From the NCBI GenBank assembly GCA_022494885.1, contig JAGVSM010001257.1, positions 1 to 64,000 on the forward strand: 64,000 bases of DNA. Direction: 5' to 3'. Origin of the DNA: Micrasema longulum (lineage: Eukaryota > Arthropoda > Insecta > Trichoptera > Brachycentridae). Below the pieces are notes generated by a model. It saw only the letters and a program-made list of their open reading frames with translations. It ran no database searches and was not told where the DNA came from. The position numbers and the translations under genes are program-made. This document shows positions 11,736 through 23,367 of this stretch, in pieces (position 1 is the first letter of the stretch; the number at the start of each line of letters is the position of its first letter).

Positions 11736-12317
11736 GATTACAAATAGAACCTATAATCAATATTGGTAATACAATACTTAAATGTTTCTTTTACCCATTT
11801 TATCTTCTTCACCTTGTATCCATTCTTTAAGCGAATAATAGTCGAGATTTTTTTTCAGTCAATTGAAAATTTATCATTAATTCAAAGTCAGTTAAATTCA
11901 CTAATATTTTAATGCCATAAAGTTAGATATAATGTGTAGTGTAAGAGTCAAATAAAGTGTGTAGATATAAATATCATTAAATAATTGATTAAGCTTCAAC
12001 CAAAGCTCGCGTGTTATACTGCTATTATACGATTTTATTGATCTTTGTATCCATCATTTGAACTCGCATAGAATTTAATGCCAAAGGACATTCCTTTTAA
12101 GTGCCTATTGAAAATAGAGGCGTTTTACTAACAAGAATGAGTCTAATATAATGTTATCCCTACTCAATTAGTTCGGGGGTGAAAATTGAAAAGGGTAGAC
12201 AACATTCAATATTAAATTTGGTAAAGAAAATTAACATCAGTCTATAAATTTTCCTGTTATTTGTATTTGTGCGACATTTTTTTAGCCCTGTGATAATGTA
12301 TACCTACGTATATTCAA
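11736..12317. other. No gene seen
   Basis: AT-rich, no supported feature. Confidence 0.4.
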
Positions 12318-12490
12318 CAATGTTTTGAATATGTCCAAATGCTTGCAGACTGGCTGGATTTCCTTCCCAGGGAGTTATTCATATTTAAATTTGTTGCAAC
12401 AGTGAGGGAAAACACTTTTGAGAAGGGAATATGGAAGTCTAGGCATTTACAGGGCTTATGACCTGTCAATGGCTGCTTTAAGTGGCAGGT
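12318..12490 (+). mobile_element. FB family copy, left arm only
   Basis: Starts CAATGTTTTGAATATGTCC, a subfamily variant of the outer end shared with 23.7 and 48.8 kb. It continues through TTGCAGACTGGCTGGATTTC and the ACAGGGCTTATGACCTGTC core, then stops just after TTTAAGTGGCAG. The right half is missing. Confidence 0.8.
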
Positions 12491-12726
12491 AAAATAATTG
12501 AACATTGGGAAAAGTAGACGGTTTTTTCAAAATAACTTTTATAATGTTACATTTTTAGTGTTTCAAAAAAGTTTGACTTTCAATGAAAATTAAGATCCCG
12601 TCTATTTTCGCCGAAGCATAACAATTGTATTCATTATGTTTATTGTGTTTTACCCTTTTTTGTTTATAGATTTATTTTTTGAATTTTATTTTAATGTTGC
12701 TGATTTTGCCAATTTTCTATTTTCAG

Positions 12727-12773
12727 TTTACCAACGCTATTAGCCAGTGCAGCATCTGAACCTGCCTAAAGTT
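12727..12773 (+). other. Candidate 47-nt exon flanked by consensus splice sites
   Basis: A pyrimidine-rich tract and CAG (TTTTCTATTTTCAG ending at 12726) precede a 47-nt segment, and a strong donor GTAAGTA begins at 12774. One frame stays open for 13 codons (LPTLLASAASEPA) before a stop near the end; the other two stop earlier. If real, this is a small internal, UTR or alternative exon of a host gene whose other exons are not visible. Chance splice-like pairs occur in 64 kb, so this is tentative. Confidence 0.35.
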
Positions 12774-12839
12774 GTAAGTAATCATAAAAAACTTCTAGAA
12801 TATTATATAATACATAACGTATAGGTACTGATAATTATA

Positions 12840-13560
12840 ATGTAAGTATAAGTTTGGCCGCGGTATCCCAAATATTGTCCACCGAAACCCTTTTGTTCCC
12901 TGTCGCTAGTCACGCGAGAGGTTTAATTTATCGTTGTTCCTGAATTATTTTCCCATTTCGGCGGTGAAAAGCAAGTGACACGTGTCAAAAAAGGCCACAT
13001 AATTCGTGAATATTCCTAACCCATACGTGTTCTGGAATTTAAGAGCTATTTTCTTCTAAGCTTCGTTTAATTCTAGCCGCAATTATTATTCCGCACTATC
13101 TCAGCATTCTTGTCGAAAGTTTAACTCTATTGATTGCCATTAGCTTATTAGAATTCCTTGCAAAGTGTTCCTTATTACTTATTACTCTGTCATGTCACTA
13201 TATCTTCTTGGCCTTCATTTTGTAACTACGCGTATCAACGATCGAAAATCAAGAGGGAAAAGAGTAGCAAAATAGGTCATACTTTTCGCGTTACAAAGCA
13301 AATACATCGTTACTTTCTACTTACTTTCGCCATTGTATTCGATCCGCTCAACTGGCTGGGATTTTAGTAAGAGTTTCGTAGTGGGGTATGTTCATTGATC
13401 GCGGGTTGCTGACGTCACATTCCACCATCCCTTCTGTGCGGACTGCTTGACGTCACAGTAGTGTCGCTATCCCCTATCCTCCCACCGGCGAGAAATGAGG
13501 AGTAACGGAGATAGAAGTAATGATGTGAATACCTGACAGAGCCTGTCGCTTTCTAATAAT
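12840..13560. promoter_or_regulatory. Single-copy block with E-box palindrome and two CREs
   Basis: More GC-balanced than its surroundings and without a repeat partner in the window. It holds TGACACGTGTCA (12976-12987, a 12-bp palindrome with a CACGTG E-box) and two perfect TGACGTCA sites at 13410-13417 and 13448-13455. These sites fit bHLH and CREB/ATF factors, as general knowledge. It lies about 70-780 bp downstream of the candidate 47-nt exon. A regulatory role is inference. Confidence 0.35.
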
Positions 13561-14079
13561 ATCACAAGAGAACTCGAGCTCGTCTCACTTGACAAAAGAA
13601 ATTGAATTAGCATCACCAAGACCCTTGTATTTTTTTTAAACCGACATTATGTATTAAATTAAAAATATATGAAATATTATTTGCTTTTACATGTCATGTC
13701 CATTTATCAAAACTTAACCAAAAATAATACCCTGACTATAGATATTAAATTTTTTTAATAAATAAAAGTATTAATTTCATTGATTGGTTTTCAAGTGTAT
13801 CGTTATATTTTATTTCAGAAGTCTTCCTCCGTCGCTGTCTTTTATCGTGACGGAGGTAAAGTTTTATTTCCGAATTAAATGAATAATAATCGTTTCATAA
13901 TATTTACACAGTTTTCCTCTTCGTTTTTTCTCGTGTCGAGTTTGTCAATAAATATAAAAATAGTTGTTTTCTCCATTAAACTTAAGTCAACCACCATAAT
14001 ATCGGTTTAATAAATCGGTACAAAGTCGGTCTTTAACGCTAGAAAATGCGCACGCATAGTTCTAATGATTGTCTTTACA

Positions 14080-14338
14080 TATATCGCACCTTCGGTGCAA
14101 CAAAGGCACAACAGCTTATTTTTTAATTTTACAGGAGAGAACTTTAAAGTTTTTTTTCGCATTTATTGCCTTATTACTAGATTTCTATTTGCAGTAGGTT
14201 TTAAATATTGAATTAATGAATTGTTTTTGCTATAGTTTCACGTTAAAAGCGTATTTTGAATTACAAAAAAATGCTAATAAAAAACGTAACAAAAAAAGTG
14301 TCCTGAATTGTGACTTTATTGCACCTAAGGTGCGATAT
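14080..14338. mobile_element. Small inverted-repeat element (MITE-like)
   Basis: The ends are about 30-bp inverted repeats: TATATCGCACCTTCGGTGCA at the left, complement of GCACCTAAGGTGCGATATA at the right. Within each end there is a further local palindrome (GCACCTTCGGTGC). The interior is AT-rich and non-coding. Confidence 0.65.
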
Positions 14339-14344
14339 AATTAT

Positions 14345-14968
14345 TCTGTACGTGTGATGTCACTGAACTTCTCCTAAACGGCTTAACCGATTTACGTGCG
14401 GTTTTCAGCGAAATGTTGATCTTTGTGCTGCGCGTGTTTGTGGATATTAAAATTTTTAATCAAATCTGTAAAAAAAAAGTTAGAAACTTAAACCCTTTTT
14501 CATCGACCTACCTGGTTTTTTGTCTTTAAAAAAAGTTTGTTTTTAATGTTTACAAACAACATTCGTTTTTTATGGATATCAATCAGATTCTTTCCTTACA
14601 TTCCTTGTAATTTCTTCCCTTTTATTTCTTTTTACTGGACTTTTGGTCATACTAAAATAATATTAACTTACATTACATTATTTAAATTGCATTAATAAAT
14701 AAAGTGCACTCCTGTCGGTGAGAAGAGCTGAGTTTGACATTTGCAAAAAAAATCTATATTTGAAAATGAATTATTTTATGTTTAAGAATTCAACCATAAA
14801 CAATAACCTAGGTACCTACTTAAATACACTATTTGAATACTATTAATTTTTAGTTTTGGTATTCAATTATAAAAAAAGTACCTAGATCTTATCAATTAAC
14901 GGTCTTTTCCCAAGGTAATAGCAGGCAAGCTAACGTTCGGGCAAGACAATGTCTGTCGGGTCCGCTAG
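14345..14968 (+). mobile_element. Helitron-like element (non-autonomous)
   Basis: The 3' end reads GTCGGGTCCGCTAG followed by T, the CTRR-T terminus of Helitrons, with a small GACA/TGTC inverted repeat just before it. Near the other side it contains GAACTTCTCCTAAACGGC followed by TTAACCGATTT, wording I know from lepidopteran Helitron-type repeats. The 5' end is not certain. No helicase coding sequence. Confidence 0.65.
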
Positions 14969-15326
14969 TTTAACATAAAACGGCACCTATCAATATATAA
15001 AAAGAAAAACTTTAAAGTAAATTGAAAATCGACATAAAAAATAACTAGGATCGTCGTTCATTGTTGCATTTGCAAATCATAACAAAAATTCTGAAAATAG
15101 TAAGTGAAATAGTCTTCCGATTTCTTCGCTAGTGTACCATCTGAAGAATATAAAGCATCAATATCGCATTTCCTCTTTGTCCCCTGAACATGGATTTATT
15201 GCTGTCGTTGAACTTTTTCTTTTTGAATTATATTATTTACAGCTTGAAAACTCTTTATGTTAAAAAAATAGTGGCACAAATTTTTACTGTCAAACAACTG
15301 CAATGTAAAATTTTGTTTTTTTTCAA

Positions 15327-15750
15327 TCTATATATATAAAAATTTAGGTTCTGTATGTTTGTGGCCGCAAATCTCGGAAAGTAATCGATTAATCAACTCA
15401 ATTTTTTTATAGAACATTGCATTTTAGTAGAAGAGTGTTTCTATATACCCTTTATTCGCAAGTTTCAACGGAAATAGAACGTTCTATTCGTTTTTAATTG
15501 ATTCATAATTTGTCATAGTTAAAAAGTACTGAATGACAGTTTTCCACAGTGCTGCCATATTAATTTTAGCCTTAGTTACAATTTTCTTTACGTTATATTC
15601 TACAGCATAGTCACAGTAACGCAAATTAGGATATTAAATAACGCCATATGTTTTCTCGGTCAATGTTATAGTTGCTAGACTATTTTTATTTACTCCCTCA
15701 ATAATTAATGTCAGACAAAGCCACAGCGAAGCGTGGCCGAGTTCAGCTAG
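15327..15750 (+). mobile_element. Helitron, short non-autonomous, both ends visible
   Basis: Begins TCTATATATATAAAA (5' TC) after a host A. Ends in a hairpin GCCACAGCGAAGCGTGGC (15720-15737), nine bases, then CTAG before a host T. Size is 424 bp and there is no coding sequence. The 5' TC, 3' hairpin plus CTAG and A/T insertion site are the defining Helitron features. The end wording is typical of Lepidoptera. Confidence 0.85.
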
Positions 15751-15969
15751 TAAAAGATAAAATAGTGCATCAGTAATTAGGTATATAATGCAACGTGTTT
15801 GAAAAATAAGATCAGTTTTTGGGACAAAAATGAAGTTTAGAGTAGGTATTATTTAAGAGTAGGTAAGCAAAATTCAAAAAGCCAGAGTGATTTTTACAGC
15901 ATTCGAATAGTGTAAATTATTCTGATTCTGGCGCTTACCGGAAACCGGAAATTTATCACAAAACATTGC

Positions 15970-16130
15970 TGTTTAAACTGCAATATTTTGTTTTATTCGA
16001 CCGTCGCCTGAAGCGTAAGACTGATTACCACCCTACCTTCATGTTACAGATGATCGAAATACACGGCATTTGGTTTACTAATGGAGTGCCCTGTGCACCA
16101 ATGGGTACGGAAATGGGAATTATAATGATG
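15970..16130 (+). mobile_element. SINE family A, 5'-truncated copy
   Basis: Only the body and tail remain: CCTGAAGCGTAAGACTGATT, then CTACCTTCATGTTACA, GTGCCCTGTGCACC and ATGATGATT. The tRNA-like head is missing. Diverged from the 11.5-kb copy. Confidence 0.75.
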
Positions 16131-16686
16131 ATTAAATCATTTTCGTTCACTTTATTTATCGGCAAAAATATTTATTTTAGTTATTCACGAGATATACAGT
16201 ATTGTGCGAATTAATGAAATAAAATTCCTTGTTATCATGAATTACGTTTTTTATTAATATTTTGAGTTACGTACTAAATACACGCTAACAGAGTGATCTT
16301 TTTGCGCGCAATTTCTGTCCAGAATACCAGCCCTGGTCCCAGGTCGAGCGTTATCAATGTATCTACTCAAGTGTCTCGTCTCTTGGATAAAGTAGGCTAA
16401 TTTTGCATAAATTATATCGCCAATTAGTCTACTAAGTAGGTACATTTTACGTTAAGTCCACAAGAAAGTGCTACACTTTATTAAGGCTTTAGTTTGTTTA
16501 TATCAAACGACGCGACGCGAGAATCGCTAATTGTGTTTTGAATTTAATTTCAATGAGGAACTTTAGCCCTACGGGAAGTTGGATACTATAAATGTTTTCT
16601 TGCGCGCGGTAAAAATTGGAGCATTATATTTTGCGGCAATGTTTTATAAAAATATACTTAAAAAATAATAAAAAACATTTTGGTAA
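16131..16686. other. No gene seen
   Basis: No supported feature. CpG-containing words (CGACGCGACGCGAG at about 16508) stand out but have no partner. Confidence 0.4.
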
Positions 16687-16970
16687 TAACAAACTACTTT
16701 GAACGACGTCACTGGTTCATATGAATCAACCAATGATGAGAGAGTTATGTGAGATTTCCGGTTTGCTTGCCGTGAATGGACCAATGAGCAGAACTGATAG
16801 AGACTGAGCGGAGGAGAACCTCCGACGTCACTTGCGGAGTTATTTCAGAAATAAAAAATTTTGAAAATCGTAGCGCCTAATAATACGATTTATAAAAAAT
16901 GGCTTAGTTTAATAGTCTATTAACATATAAAAAAACCACTGAACTTTTCCATTTTGTTTCTTTGAGTCCT
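16687..16970 (+). mobile_element. Repeat W, copy 1, with CRE-like and CCAAT words
   Basis: About 280 bp matching the reverse complement of 24690-24985. Shared wording includes CTACTTTGAACGACGTCACT, CATATGAATCxACCAATGAT, TCCGGTTTGC, GGACCAATGAGCAGAACTGA and AATAGTCTATTAACA. It carries two CCAAT words and two GACGTCA words, which would suit a promoter such as that of an LTR, but no LTR ends, primer site or coding sequence are visible. Confidence 0.7.
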
Positions 16971-18111
16971 ATGAAATCTTTTGAATCTGCATTAATTTAA
17001 TCTAAATAACAAACACTGCAATTGGTTATAAAGTGCACTAGGAGACTTAGAAAATGTAAGATTTTTTTTAATGTTCAATACAAATTTATTTTATATTATC
17101 TTATACTTTTTACTTGCACTGGTTTTAATTATCTTGATTTTCACACTTTACAAAAAGAAATCAACGGCTTCATAAACTAATCAAAATTTTTATTTTAATC
17201 CGTTAGATTTTATTGTATCTTTTAAGACGTAATAACAACAAAAATACATTCATATAATAAACATACATAATTTAATATGTATGATTTTTATTTAGAAACT
17301 TCGCTGATCGTCTTTAAACGTTATTTTTATTTCATTTAATCATTGTTGACTGTATATTTCTGTAAAATAAATAAATACCTTTTATCATTTTAACTTAACG
17401 CTATATTGTTATTCTATGAATGTACCTTTTATTAAAAAAAAGATCCGCTGTTAAAACATTTCTAATTAATTATAGCAATCGAAATAAGGTGAATTTTTAT
17501 TTAACTTTATACCTCTCTTCAAATAAATTTATTTTTAAATAAAGGTGAGCATATATTTTTCATTTTACTTCTAAAACATCGAAAAAAACTTAGTTCATTA
17601 AATGAATCACCTGTGTTTTTCGCTTTAATAATAACTTCTAGAAATATCCAACTTTTTCAATCTTTTTTGTATGTATTCGAATGATTTTTTTTATCTCTTA
17701 CCATTATTCAATATTTTTATCGAATGAAAAAGTTAGTCTACTAAACTGGGTAAAGTTTTGCCCACGGATCTGGATGATTTATTAGGGCTGCCTAAAGAGA
17801 GGATTTGGCCTACATTATAAAACTAATATAAGGCAAAAAAAACTCTTTGTTTTTGGCGCCAGCCGAGCCGTCAGAAATTCACTATCGTGAAATGATATTC
17901 CGTGTATTTTATGTGCAGAGATATCCCAAAAAACATTTTAAACCTGCCTGTGTACTAATATAATCCATTGTGAAATTGAATTATCTAAAAAATATATATC
18001 TATCATAATTTATTTTATTTTATTTTCGTTTTTTTATTTACCTTTTATTTTTTTATATTTTATTTTGATTTATTATTTAGCTTAAATTATTAATTGAAAC
18101 AATACATTCAC
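16971..18111. other. No gene seen
   Basis: Very AT-rich (including a TTTTATTTTA tract near 18010-18070). No supported feature. Confidence 0.45.
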
Positions 18112-18289
18112 TTAAATAATATAGCTACGTATTTACTTTGTGTAAAATCGCTAAATTTAATTTAACATGCCGACCGGTTTCAGAACATGGCTGGTCCTTT
18201 GTAAAGGTTAAAAAATAAAACCATGTTCTGAAACCTGTCGGCATATTATTTTGTGATTTTACACTAAAATACCTAGTTATATTATTTAA
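18112..18289. mobile_element. 178-bp foldback MITE
   Basis: Arms of about 75 bp in inverted orientation. Outer ends are TTAAATAATATA and TATATTATTTAA; inner arms carry GCCGACCGGTTTCAGAACAT and its near-complement at 18220-18245. The loop is about 25 bp. TTAA at both tips could be a piggyBac-type duplication or part of the arms. Non-coding. Confidence 0.75.
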
Positions 18290-19284
18290 CATTGAAAATC
18301 ATAAAAAAGTAAGTGCTTCAGATTTTATACTTATTTGTTTATGAATTCATATAGACCACCCTAATTTTTTTGTTGTGCGTTATATTTGTGATATTGAAAA
18401 TATAATATATTTTGTACACAGATTTTTTTCGTGGAAAGCAGTTTTTAGAAAAAGCGATACTTCAAGCAATTATTTGAATGTTCCGAAACTAAATGAATAA
18501 ATCAATGAATGTATTATTGTCTTAGTGACTATCTGTTCGGAGATTGGATGATATTTTTTTCTGAAAATACATAATTTAATGTTCGTTAATTCTCAGAGTG
18601 GTGAAATGGAAATTTCAACCCTCGCCAGACTTTATAAATATTCATAAGATGTATTTATCAATGGTGCAGAGTACTCGTGTCGTCACTCGTTGTGGCGGAC
18701 CTCTTGAGCCTTATTTTCAAAGTAAATATTTTATAAAACCAAGTACTTTTATAACGTTTTTGCTTTAATTTAAAACTTTGATATTTTTAGACATAGTTAC
18801 GAATTAAAACCGCGAAATATTTAACTGTGTTTTTGAACATTCAAAGGAGTTTTAAAAACCATATATCTGTTGACGATAAGATGTAATATATTTGTGCGTG
18901 TCACTCTGTTGGATTTATTAAACAAAAGCTAGACATGAAAGCGTAAATCAAGATGGTTGACTGACACTACTGACCTTAGTTATATTTTCTGAGATCAAAG
19001 TGAAAGTAGTGTAAAGACCGATTTATGTGTATTTTTTGTTTGCCAAGCAAGCAATTTTTTTTATTCTCTTTATATTTAATGAGGCAAACTATAACAAGGC
19101 ATTTTAAGGCAGTATTCAGAGTTTTCACACGTATGTTTTCATGGAATTACGCTTTTAGTAAATTATCCACCAATCAAATTACAAAAAGGTTTTTTTTAAA
19201 TGGTAGGTGTCTACTTTTTCGCAACGTTTTGTTTGAAGGCCGTACCGGTTGAAAGTACATTTCTTGCGTTAACCGAAAAAATAA
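18290..19284. other. No gene seen
   Basis: AT-rich with a slightly GC-balanced patch at 18600-18720 (ACTCGTGTCGTCACTCGTTG). A 75-codon frame at 19025-19252 is unrecognised. Confidence 0.4.
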
Positions 19285-19758
19285 ACAAATTACAACAGGG
19301 ATGGAGAATACCTTAAATAAGGGAATATGGAAGTCAAGGCATTTACAGGGCTTATGACCTGTCATTGGCTGGTTTAGTGGCCACTTTACACACTGTGTAG
19401 CATTTACCGTTTTGCCTATGTTTGAACATCCATATTCATCTGACTGAATTATTTCACATAGTATGTGAAATAATTCAGTCAGATGAATCTCTTCACAACA
19501 ATAAAGGTTTCAGCTCTTTAACTTTACCAAAATCAACAGATGGAAGAATTGAAATAATATGGATGTTAAAACATAGGCAAAATGGTGAATGTTACACAGC
19601 CAATGACAGGTCATAAGCCCTGTAAATGCCTTGACTTCCATATTCCCTTATTTAAGGTATTCTCCATCCCTGTTGTAATTTGTTAATCTTAATGACCCCC
19701 GAGGGGGTGAAATCTAGTCTTTTGTCTATGAACATTTAGACAAACTCAAATATTGTAA
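19285..19758. mobile_element. FB family copy with perfect central hairpin
   Basis: Left arm begins at the CAAATTACAACAGG block; right arm runs to CTCAAATATTGTAATG. The centre is a perfect palindrome: 27-nt arms at 19434-19460 and 19462-19488 (ATTCATCTGACTGAATTATT at each outer side) around one base. The core AAGTGGCCACT and ACAGGGCTTATGACCTG motifs are present. On the right side the segment between TTACACAG and CCAATGACAGG is deleted. Non-coding. Confidence 0.85.
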
Positions 19759-19929
19759 TGAAAAAATAAACCATTTGGATAAAATGCATATCAAGCGTTA
19801 ATTTTTTAAATATTTTTTAAAGTAAAAATACACAATTACAAGTAAAATCAGATAATGGTTTTTAAAGGAACCCATCTGATTTTCTCGATCTGGTGGTATA
19901 CGATTGATTCCTATGCAATATTACTGCAT

Positions 19930-20404
19930 GTCAGAGGTATAGAATCATATGCGCCATTTGTTGTTTTTTCAGGAGAAGCAAAAAACGATCTTTATGACCG
20001 AATTTAATTTTGAATTGCTTTTGTTTGTTCTATTAAAATATTATTATAGTTCATTTCTTTAAATGATACGTATCAATTACATGACTAATACCCGTATGCA
20101 GAGACAAAACTTAAGGTGAGGAAAGTACATTCTATTGTTTTCACCTTCGGGTTATTTTCCGCGTTTGAGATTAGAATGTACTTTCCTCACCTTATGTTTT
20201 GTCTCTGAATACGGGTATAAGAATCAACTTCATTTGCAATTTAAATACTTTGTTAGCCTTTAATAACTGAAATTATAAAAAGTAGGTCTAAAATGATTTT
20301 ATCAGTTTTATAAAAAGAAAAATAGAGAAAAAGAGAAAAAAATCTAACGTGCTTACAAAAAGTGATTTTGTCTAAAATGGCGCTTAGGATCCTATACCTC
20401 TGAC
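19930..20404. mobile_element. 475-bp inverted-repeat element hosting a smaller one
   Basis: Outer ends: GTCAGAGGTATAGAATC at 19930 and the complement of GATCCTATACCTCTGAC ending at 20404, with a shared GCGCCATTT further in. The interior contains the 131-bp inverted-repeat element at 20088-20218. Non-coding. Superfamily not determined. Confidence 0.65.
20088..20218. mobile_element. 131-bp MITE with about 46-bp terminal inverted repeats
   Basis: Left arm ATACCCGTATGCAGAGACAA onward and right arm are complementary over about 46 bp with three visible differences (AAGGTGAGGAAAGTACATTC in both). The loop is about 40 bp. A TA target duplication is possible. The good arm match suggests a relatively recent insertion. 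Confidence 0.8.
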
Positions 20405-20992
20405 GTACAGATTTTATGATTAGCTTTTACAATAAAAATCGGATTTGAATTGATGGGTTTGATTTTGCACTCGTGTTGAGTCTGTTCGCATTGCGGTTGT
20501 GTGAATTTGAAAGGACATCGGGACGTAGCGATACCCTTTGGTCTGATCACGTGAAAGGGTTTGGAGAATGAAACGCTGCGTACACAGTGCACACGCACGA
20601 CAAGTGGCCTCATTAACCCCCGGGCGCCATTCTATAACGAGAAAACTCCAACCCCCGATCATTCCAGATCCAAAGGGTTGATACCTACCCTGGTATCCAA
20701 ATAGCGAAAACGTCCTCTAGAATATTTTTACTACCACAGGCCATCACGGTACGAATGAATGCAGGGGTTTGTTTATCTCACAGCAGTGTCTGTATGAGTA
20801 TATACCTGCACACTGCACATATATACGTATTGCAGGATTCACCGAGAATATCCTGTTTACAGTTTTGCGCGCGGGACATGAAGTGGAAAAGAAGAGTCTC
20901 GTTGCTTTTGGGGTCAAATTTGAAGTTTTCCAAGGGCCCTTGTGTGCGGAAATTTTATGCATACTTCTTTGAAAAACAACATTTAATTGAAC
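20405..20992. other. Single-copy, GC-balanced block without visible gene
   Basis: More CpG and mixed composition than the surroundings, with a CACGTG E-box (TGATCACGTGAAAG, about 20544) and GCGCGCGGG near 20868. Open frames here are short or overlap repeats. It could be conserved non-coding DNA; the window alone does not show that. Confidence 0.3.
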
Positions 20993-21740
20993 GTAGTTAT
21001 GCAGAAAGCAGCCAGCCATAGAAAAGTGAAACTGAGATAATATAACTTTTGTGAAAAGAAGAATAATCAAATCTGCACAACACTTTGAATGTTTCTTACT
21101 TTGACAAATGATAAATAATGCATGCATTCGTTTTTTTAATACAAAGAAGAATTTCATTATGCATTTTGAATACACATGTTTTTGACGCCCTAGTAAAACT
21201 CCTATGTATGTTGTCTCATTGTGTATTAAAAATATTATTAAATATTTATATTAGGGTACTTAATTGTAAAGAATAACTTAATTGATTTGTTATATTAACT
21301 TTAAAAATAATTTAACTTTGTATTTTAGGAATTTTGGTCACTTTTTTAGTCTGGCTGACCACACAACCTGAAACATGCATTTGACGGAAAACAGCCAGAT
21401 CTAATATTAAATTCAAATGTTGAATATATGTAACATTCTGTATTAAAACGTGTTTCTTTTACAGGGTTTTTTTTATTAATGAATTTATAAAATTAAAATA
21501 CTCCTCTTTAATTTCTTAAAGGGAACAAGATTTCTAGAGCTATTAATCTTTCCTTCAGCATCTATTAAAGCGTAAGATTTTCCTAGTGCTGTGAGTGTTT
21601 TCTGCAAATTGACAAATGCCGTTTTTGTGATCAACACTGTTTTCAGAAGGTGATTATTACAGTTTTTGTATGAAAGCGGCCTGGCTGTTTTTAGCAGAAC
21701 ATAGAGTTGAACCTACGATACCTGATAACAACAATATTAT
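20993..21740 (+). mobile_element. Element X, copy 1, right end lost
   Basis: Starts GTAGTTATGCAGAAAGCAGC and matches 33946-34730 in order: AAACTGAGATAATA, TTTTGTGAAAAG, ATGATAAATAATGCAT, GTCTGGCTGACCACACAACC, GTGCTGTGxGTGTTTTCTGC, AGAAGGTGATTATTACAGTT and GCGGCCTxGCTGTTTTTAG. The last roughly 40 bp, with the closing inverted repeat, are replaced by a T-rich tract. Non-coding. Confidence 0.8.
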
Positions 21741-22385
21741 CTCTTTTTTTTCTTTTTTTTAAACATGGACAATTTTTCGTAACTGGCATCAAATAATCTT
21801 TGTTTAATAATTAAAGAATGACATAATAACACGTAAATACAGAAACTAATGTTATAACACATTCTGCTTGTGGTTTTATTTTAATTGTTTATTTAGGATG
21901 AGCTTTTTAACTTGAAGTGAAATGTTAGTAACCAGAAACCCGACGATATACACAATTATTTTTCTAAACATGTTTAATTACAAGTTACCTTTAATAATTA
22001 ATTGTCTTAATTTTCATACAAATATACACATTTTCGCACATAAATATTAATTTTACTTTAGGTCTCGATATGTACCGATGAAGATAGCGTTAATAATCGC
22101 AGCACAAAACTCTGGACTAGTTTTCATAGACCCTTATTAATTTAAAATTGTAAAAAAAACTTATATTTTTCTGTGAATTTTAGCTCTAGGTAAAAACCAT
22201 TGTTGAGAGAAATGTAAAAAACATTAATTAAATAGTAGATAGAAAAGTAATAAGGATTGGATATAAAATATGTAGGCATTATTGTTTACTAATTTGCTTT
22301 GGTTTAGAAGTTACGCTGGCTTATTTTTTTTTTATTTAATGCACAAAATACACAATTTTATCACAGCACAATTAAAAAAAAATTA
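21741..22385. other. No gene seen
   Basis: AT-rich, no supported feature. Confidence 0.4.
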
Positions 22386-22425
22386 TGTCCTGACTTGTTA
22401 GAAAATTCCGTGTTAAGTCGGGACT
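22386..22425. repeat. Isolated hairpin
   Basis: GTCCTGACTTG and its near-complement AAGTCGGGAC frame a loop of about 17 bases. The flanks contain A/T-rich tails. It may be the stem of another LINE 3' end on the minus strand, but no coding part supports this. Confidence 0.35.
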
Positions 22426-23367
22426 CTTCTATATATAAATAAAAAACATATATAAACATATTAAACAATATACAAAATAATAAAAACAAAATACAAAATA
22501 ATAATTTAAAAAATACAAATAATTGAAATTTATTCATTCATTCGTCAAAATGATTAATATATAAATCTCCCCTCTGTCACGGTAAAAAGGTGGTATCTAG
22601 TAGATTTTTAATACTTTAGTTTTTAAGCTTTGTAAATTTCTTTATAGAATCACATTTTCATCCTTCTGTGCTTCTCTTCGCTTTTCTCGCTCTACCTCGC
22701 TGAGAAGGAGGGAGGGGTTTGGCGTAAGTAGACTTAGGCCCTGATCGGGAACTAACCCTTTTGAAGGTGCAGTTTATACTTATGTGCACCGGTATCAAGC
22801 TTCTGTGCCTGTGTGCGTGTATACATTGTCTGTAGTCTGTCTCTGTATACCTTCCCTTGCAACCCTTCCGTAGGCTGAACTGATAATAAACTAAAAGCCA
22901 GGAGTATCGTTATCCTTCAAAAATTCCCCCGCTAAAAGAAAAGTTGCCACCCGCGCATAATTAATATTAGCCCCTGTAAACATCGGGGTGATGAGACGGT
23001 ACCTACACGCCAGTAAATATAATAACAGTTAGATTTTCTTTATTAAAAACTCGTTTTTAAAGTTCATTAATTTATCTCATTTTGATAAACATAAACATTT
23101 GAAATCCTCGGTAAATATTTTTTGTTTCACCATACAAATCATAAAACGAAAGTTTTTTTAAATCATATTACAACGGATACAGGTAACACTTTTAAAAGGG
23201 TATTTACAGAGATTTTTATTTTTGAATTTTTGGTTGAGTGATTTTTATTATTTTTTTTAGGAAAAACAACAGATTTTTTTTTTTAAAAATAAGTTTAAAC
23301 ATGTTTTATAGTTATTTTCTATATACTCACGTTTAGAAAATATAATTAAGAATGTAATTAGATTAGA
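22426..23367. other. No gene seen; GC-balanced patch at 22660-22990
   Basis: The patch holds pyrimidine-rich and GGGAGGGG words and a CACCGG motif, with no long open frame. Unknown. Confidence 0.4.

Noticed and set aside
20744..21175. 143-codon minus-strand frame
   Set aside because: It runs across the left boundary of element X (20993), so it mixes unrelated sequences. No domain seen.
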